Shown in pieces: positions 61,763 through 64,000 of a stretch of DNA of 64,000 nt; positions within the stretch are counted from its first letter, which is position 1, and every line of letters starts with the position of its first letter. The DNA comes from Bosea sp. Tri-49 (GTDB lineage Bacteria > Pseudomonadota > Alphaproteobacteria > Rhizobiales > Beijerinckiaceae). The DNA is taken from contig NZ_CP017946.1 in assembly GCF_003952665.1 (NCBI RefSeq), forward strand, positions 1,674,001-1,738,000, written 5' to 3'. The translations under genes were made by a program, and so were the position numbers. The notes beneath the pieces were generated by a model that worked only from the letters and a program-made list of their open reading frames with translations, did not search any database and had not been told where the DNA came from.

Positions 61763-62461
61763 GTGAGCGACTGGCTGTCGCCGGAGGAATGGACGGCCGT
61801 CCGCCTCAGCCTGATCGTCGCCACCACCGCGATGCTGGCGAGCCTGCCTCTGGGGCTCGCCGTCGCCTGGCTGCTGGCGCGCGGGCGCTTCTGGGGCAAG
61901 TCGCTGCTCGACGCCGTCATCCATCTGCCGCTGATCCTGCCGCCCGTCGTCACCGGCTATCTCCTCTTGATCGGCTTCGGACGGCGCGGGCCGATCGGCC
62001 AGTTCCTTTATGACTGGTTCGGTATCGTCCTGTCCTTCCGCTGGACGGGCGCGGCGCTCGCCTGCGCCGTGATGGGCTTTCCGCTGATGGTCAGGGCGAT
62101 CCGGCTCTCGATCGAGGCGATCGACCGCAAGCTCGAGGATGCCGCGGGAACACTCGGTGCCGGGCCGTTCTGGGTGTTCCTGACGGTGACGCTGCCGCTC
62201 GCTCTGCCCGGCATCCTCGCCGGCATGATCCTGTGCTTCGCCAAGGCGATGGGCGAGTTCGGCGCGACCATCACCTTCGTTTCCAACATCCCCGGCGAAA
62301 CGCAGACCCTACCCTCGGCGATCTACACCTTCACCCAGGTACCCAACGGCGATGCCGGGGCGATGCGGCTGACCCTGATCTCGATCGCGATCTCGGTCGC
62401 GGCGCTGTTCGCCTCGGAGTTTCTGGCGCGGCTGGTCGGCCGGCGGATCGCCGTCGAATGA
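61763..62461 (+). CDS. modB: Molybdate ABC transporter permease
   Basis: Inner-membrane subunit of 232 residues with about five TM helices. Family motifs: LSLIVATTAMLASLPLGLAVAWLLARG, LPLILPPVVTGYLLLIGFG, MGFPLMVRAIRLSIEAIDRKLEDAAGTLGAG (EAA loop) and FAKAMGEFGATITFVSNIPGETQTLP. The GTG start at 61763 follows AAGGGA. Its stop overlaps the modC ATG as ATGA. Confidence 0.95.
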   Translation: MSDWLSPEEWTAVRLSLIVATTAMLASLPLGLAVAWLLARGRFWGKSLLDAVIHLPLILPPVVTGYLLLIGFGRRGPIGQFLYDWFGIVLSFRWTGAALACAVMGFPLMVRAIRLSIEAIDRKLEDAAGTLGAGPFWVFLTVTLPLALPGILAGMILCFAKAMGEFGATITFVSNIPGETQTLPSAIYTFTQVPNGDAGAMRLTLISIAISVAALFASEFLARLVGRRIAVE

Positions 62462-63549
62462 GCGCCGTCATCGAGGTTTCCATTGCGCATCGGCTGGGCG
62501 CCTTCGCACTCGATGCCGCCTTCGCTTCGGACGGACGGCTGACGGCGCTGTTCGGCCGCTCGGGCTCGGGCAAGACCTCGCTCGTCAATGTGATCTCCGG
62601 GCTGATCCGGCCGCAGGAAGGCCGTGTCGTCATCGACGGACGGGTGATGCTCGACAGCGCCGCCGGCATCTTCGTGCCGAAGCATCGGCGCCGCATCGGC
62701 TATGTCTTCCAGGAGGCGCGGCTTTTCCCGCATCTCTCGGTGCGGCAGAACCTGCTCTATGGCCGCTGGTTCGCGCCAAAGATGGAGGACGGCGGCAGCA
62801 AGCTCGATGACGTGCTCGACCTGCTCGGCATCGGCCATCTGCTGCAGCGGCAGCCGGGCGCGCTTTCCGGTGGCGAGAAGCAGCGCGTCGCGATCGGCCG
62901 CGCCCTGCTGGCAAAGCCGCGCCTCCTCCTCATGGACGAACCACTCGCTTCGCTCGACGAGGAGCGCAAAGCCGAGATCCTGCCTTACATCGAACGCCTG
63001 CGCGACGGTTTCGGCATCCCGATCGTCTATGTCTCGCATTCGATCGCCGAGGTGGCCCGGCTCGCCACCCATCTCGTCATCCTCGACCAGGGCAAGGTCT
63101 CGATGAGCGGGCCTACCGCCGAATTGATGTCGCGCCCCGACGTGCCGATCCTCTCCACTTCGGCGGAGGCCGGCGCGATTCTCGACGCGCGCGTGCTGCG
63201 CCACGAGCCGGAGCACGGCCTGACGATCCTCGAGACCGCAGCCGGGCCGTTGCAGATCGCCCGGCGCAGGGTGCCGGAAGGAACGGCGCTGCGCGTGCGC
63301 ATCCTCGCCAGCGACGTGATGCTCAGCCTCAAGCCGCTCGAGGGGGTCAGCGCACTCAACATTCTGCCGGCACGTGTTTCAGCGATCGGCGATCGGCATG
63401 GCGCTGGTGGAGCGCTGGAAGTGAGGCTCGACTGCAATGGCGCCGGCCTGCTCGCCCGCCTCACCGTGAAATCAGCCGAGCAATTGCAGCTGAAGCCCGG
63501 CAGCCCAGTCTATGCGGTGATTAAGAGCGTCTCGATCGATACGCCGTGA
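62458..63549 (+). CDS. modC: Molybdate ABC transporter ATPase
   Basis: A 363-residue ATPase. Walker A is FGRSGSGKTSLV (near residue 33), Q-loop GYVFQEARLFPHLSV, signature LSGGEKQRVAIGRALL, Walker B LLLMDEPLASLDEER and H-loop VYVSHSIAEVARLA. A C-terminal TOBE domain (about residues 295-360) with SALNILPARV is the site where molybdate can feed back on transport. Translationally coupled to modB. A palindromic repeat follows. Confidence 0.96.
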   Translation: MSAVIEVSIAHRLGAFALDAAFASDGRLTALFGRSGSGKTSLVNVISGLIRPQEGRVVIDGRVMLDSAAGIFVPKHRRRIGYVFQEARLFPHLSVRQNLLYGRWFAPKMEDGGSKLDDVLDLLGIGHLLQRQPGALSGGEKQRVAIGRALLAKPRLLLMDEPLASLDEERKAEILPYIERLRDGFGIPIVYVSHSIAEVARLATHLVILDQGKVSMSGPTAELMSRPDVPILSTSAEAGAILDARVLRHEPEHGLTILETAAGPLQIARRRVPEGTALRVRILASDVMLSLKPLEGVSALNILPARVSAIGDRHGAGGALEVRLDCNGAGLLARLTVKSAEQLQLKPGSPVYAVIKSVSIDTP

Positions 63550-63571
63550 GGTCCGCTCGCGGTCGGCTCGT

Positions 63572-63660
63572 CGTCATTGCGAGCGCAGCGAAGCAATCCA
63601 GGGAGACGTAGAGCATTGCGGCCCTTGGATTGCTTCGTCGCTTTGCTCCTCGCAATGACG
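63572..63660. repeat. Palindromic intergenic repeat, GTCATTGCGAG type, copy 2
   Basis: Outer arms CGTCATTGCGAG / CTCGCAATGACG are a perfect 12-bp match, and inner arms AAGCAATCCA / TGGATTGCTT are nested within. Same design as 40947-41032. It occupies the convergent modC/modE gap and could serve as a two-way transcription stop. Confidence 0.85.
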
Positions 63661-63680
63661 GGAGGCCAAAAGCCTCCGTC

Positions 63681-64000
63681 TCACGATCCGGTCGGCGAGA
63701 CTGCCGCGCGCAGCGCTGCAACCTCGGCGGCCCCTGCTTCCAGGGCCTTCGCCTCTATGGCGCGATAATTCGCGACGATCTCCCGGCCGAGCGCCGTCAG
63801 ATGGGCGCCGCCGCCCTTGGCGCCGCCGGGCTGGGCCTCGACCAGCGGCGCACGGAAGATGCGGTTGAGATCGTCGACCAGCAGCCAGGCGCGCCGATAG
63901 GACATCTTCATCGAGCGGCCGGCAGCGGAGATCGAGCCGGTCTCGCCGATAGCCTCCAGCAATTGCACCTTGCCCGGCCCGAGGCGTCCACCCGGCGTGA
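63681..64000 (-). CDS. modE: ModE-type molybdate-responsive regulator, N-terminal wHTH domain (5' end beyond window)
   Basis: The frame enters from the right edge and ends at 63681, so the first few residues are missing. Visible: RLGPGKVQLLEAIGETGSISAAGRSMKMSYRRAWLLVDDL (split here), FRAPLVEAQPGGAKGGGAHLT and REIVANYRAIEAKAL. This is the LysR-like winged HTH of ModE. There is no TOBE (MopI) domain after it; the protein ends with ALRAAVSPTGS, so it is a short ModE form that senses Mo by other means or by partnering with Mop. It converges on modC. Confidence 0.88.
   Translation of the reverse strand, partial: TPGGRLGPGKVQLLEAIGETGSISAAGRSMKMSYRRAWLLVDDLNRIFRAPLVEAQPGGAKGGGAHLTALGREIVANYRAIEAKALEAGAAEVAALRAAVSPTGS

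Overview
The window is a compact, GC-rich chromosomal segment from an alphaproteobacterium, most likely of the order Hyphomicrobiales (Rhizobiales). Gene content points to a Bosea-like or Bradyrhizobium-like relative, but the genus cannot be fixed from sequence alone. Clues are an aap-type general amino-acid ABC transporter, an NDUFS4-type complex I accessory protein, a short Hda/DnaA-like protein, an AspRS of the non-discriminating type together with gatB, and short palindromic intergenic repeats (GTCATTGCGAG and GTCATTCTCGG types). I see no insertion sequence, prophage, integron or CRISPR array. This is mostly core genome with small accessory inserts.

Layout. 1-5840 (minus): amino-acid ABC transporter operon, with three tandem aapJ-like binding-protein genes, then aapQ, then an aapM cut by the window edge. 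6102-8012 (plus): metC and a leaderless binding-protein-like gene. 8022-10874 (minus): a prenyl-phosphate sugar transfer set (GT39/ArnT-like, GT2/ArnC-like, LAB_N). 11095-14450: small proteins, tRNA-Arg(TCT), tRNA-Pro(TGG), an NDUFS4-like protein, a patatin lipoprotein and a DUF192 protein. 14732-19208: a secreted protein of unknown function and a surface-polysaccharide group (CatB-type acetyltransferase, acyltransferase 3, GT2). 19252-22995: two small lipoproteins, aspS and rnd. 23844-28475 (minus): an NmrA-type reductase, ppx and ppk, with a good Pho box ahead of ppk. 28585-31375: a TetR regulator facing a cytochrome-like membrane protein and a fatty-acid desaturase across two near-identical 19-bp operators. 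31380-35587: hda, perM, a CDP-alcohol phosphotransferase, then divergent purM-purN. 35716-46815: stress and housekeeping genes (WYL regulator, two GSTs, molybdopterin oxidoreductase, MipA, ndk, three GNATs, gatB). 47066-51458: an RND efflux adaptor and pump. 51472-60356: a glycine-rich protein, an orphan spike-like beta-helix protein, photolyase, AAC(3), SDR, AlaX, sulfurtransferase, glutaminase, the Anbu proteasome homologue and an ankyrin protein. 60613-64000: molbindin, modABC and a ModE fragment, with a ModE box in the mop/modA promoter gap.

How the genes connect. The non-discriminating signature in AspRS plus GatB implies the indirect route to Asn-tRNA. The Pho box ties polyphosphate synthesis to phosphate supply. 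ModE, its box, molbindin and ModABC form a nearly complete molybdate circuit, and the molybdopterin oxidoreductase at 37.8-39.9 kb is a possible consumer. The least explained items are the binding-protein triplication (one copy has lost a predicted ligand-gripping Arg), the double-operator TetR module, the orphan spike-like protein beside a Gly/Cys-tailed protein, and Anbu outside its usual operon.
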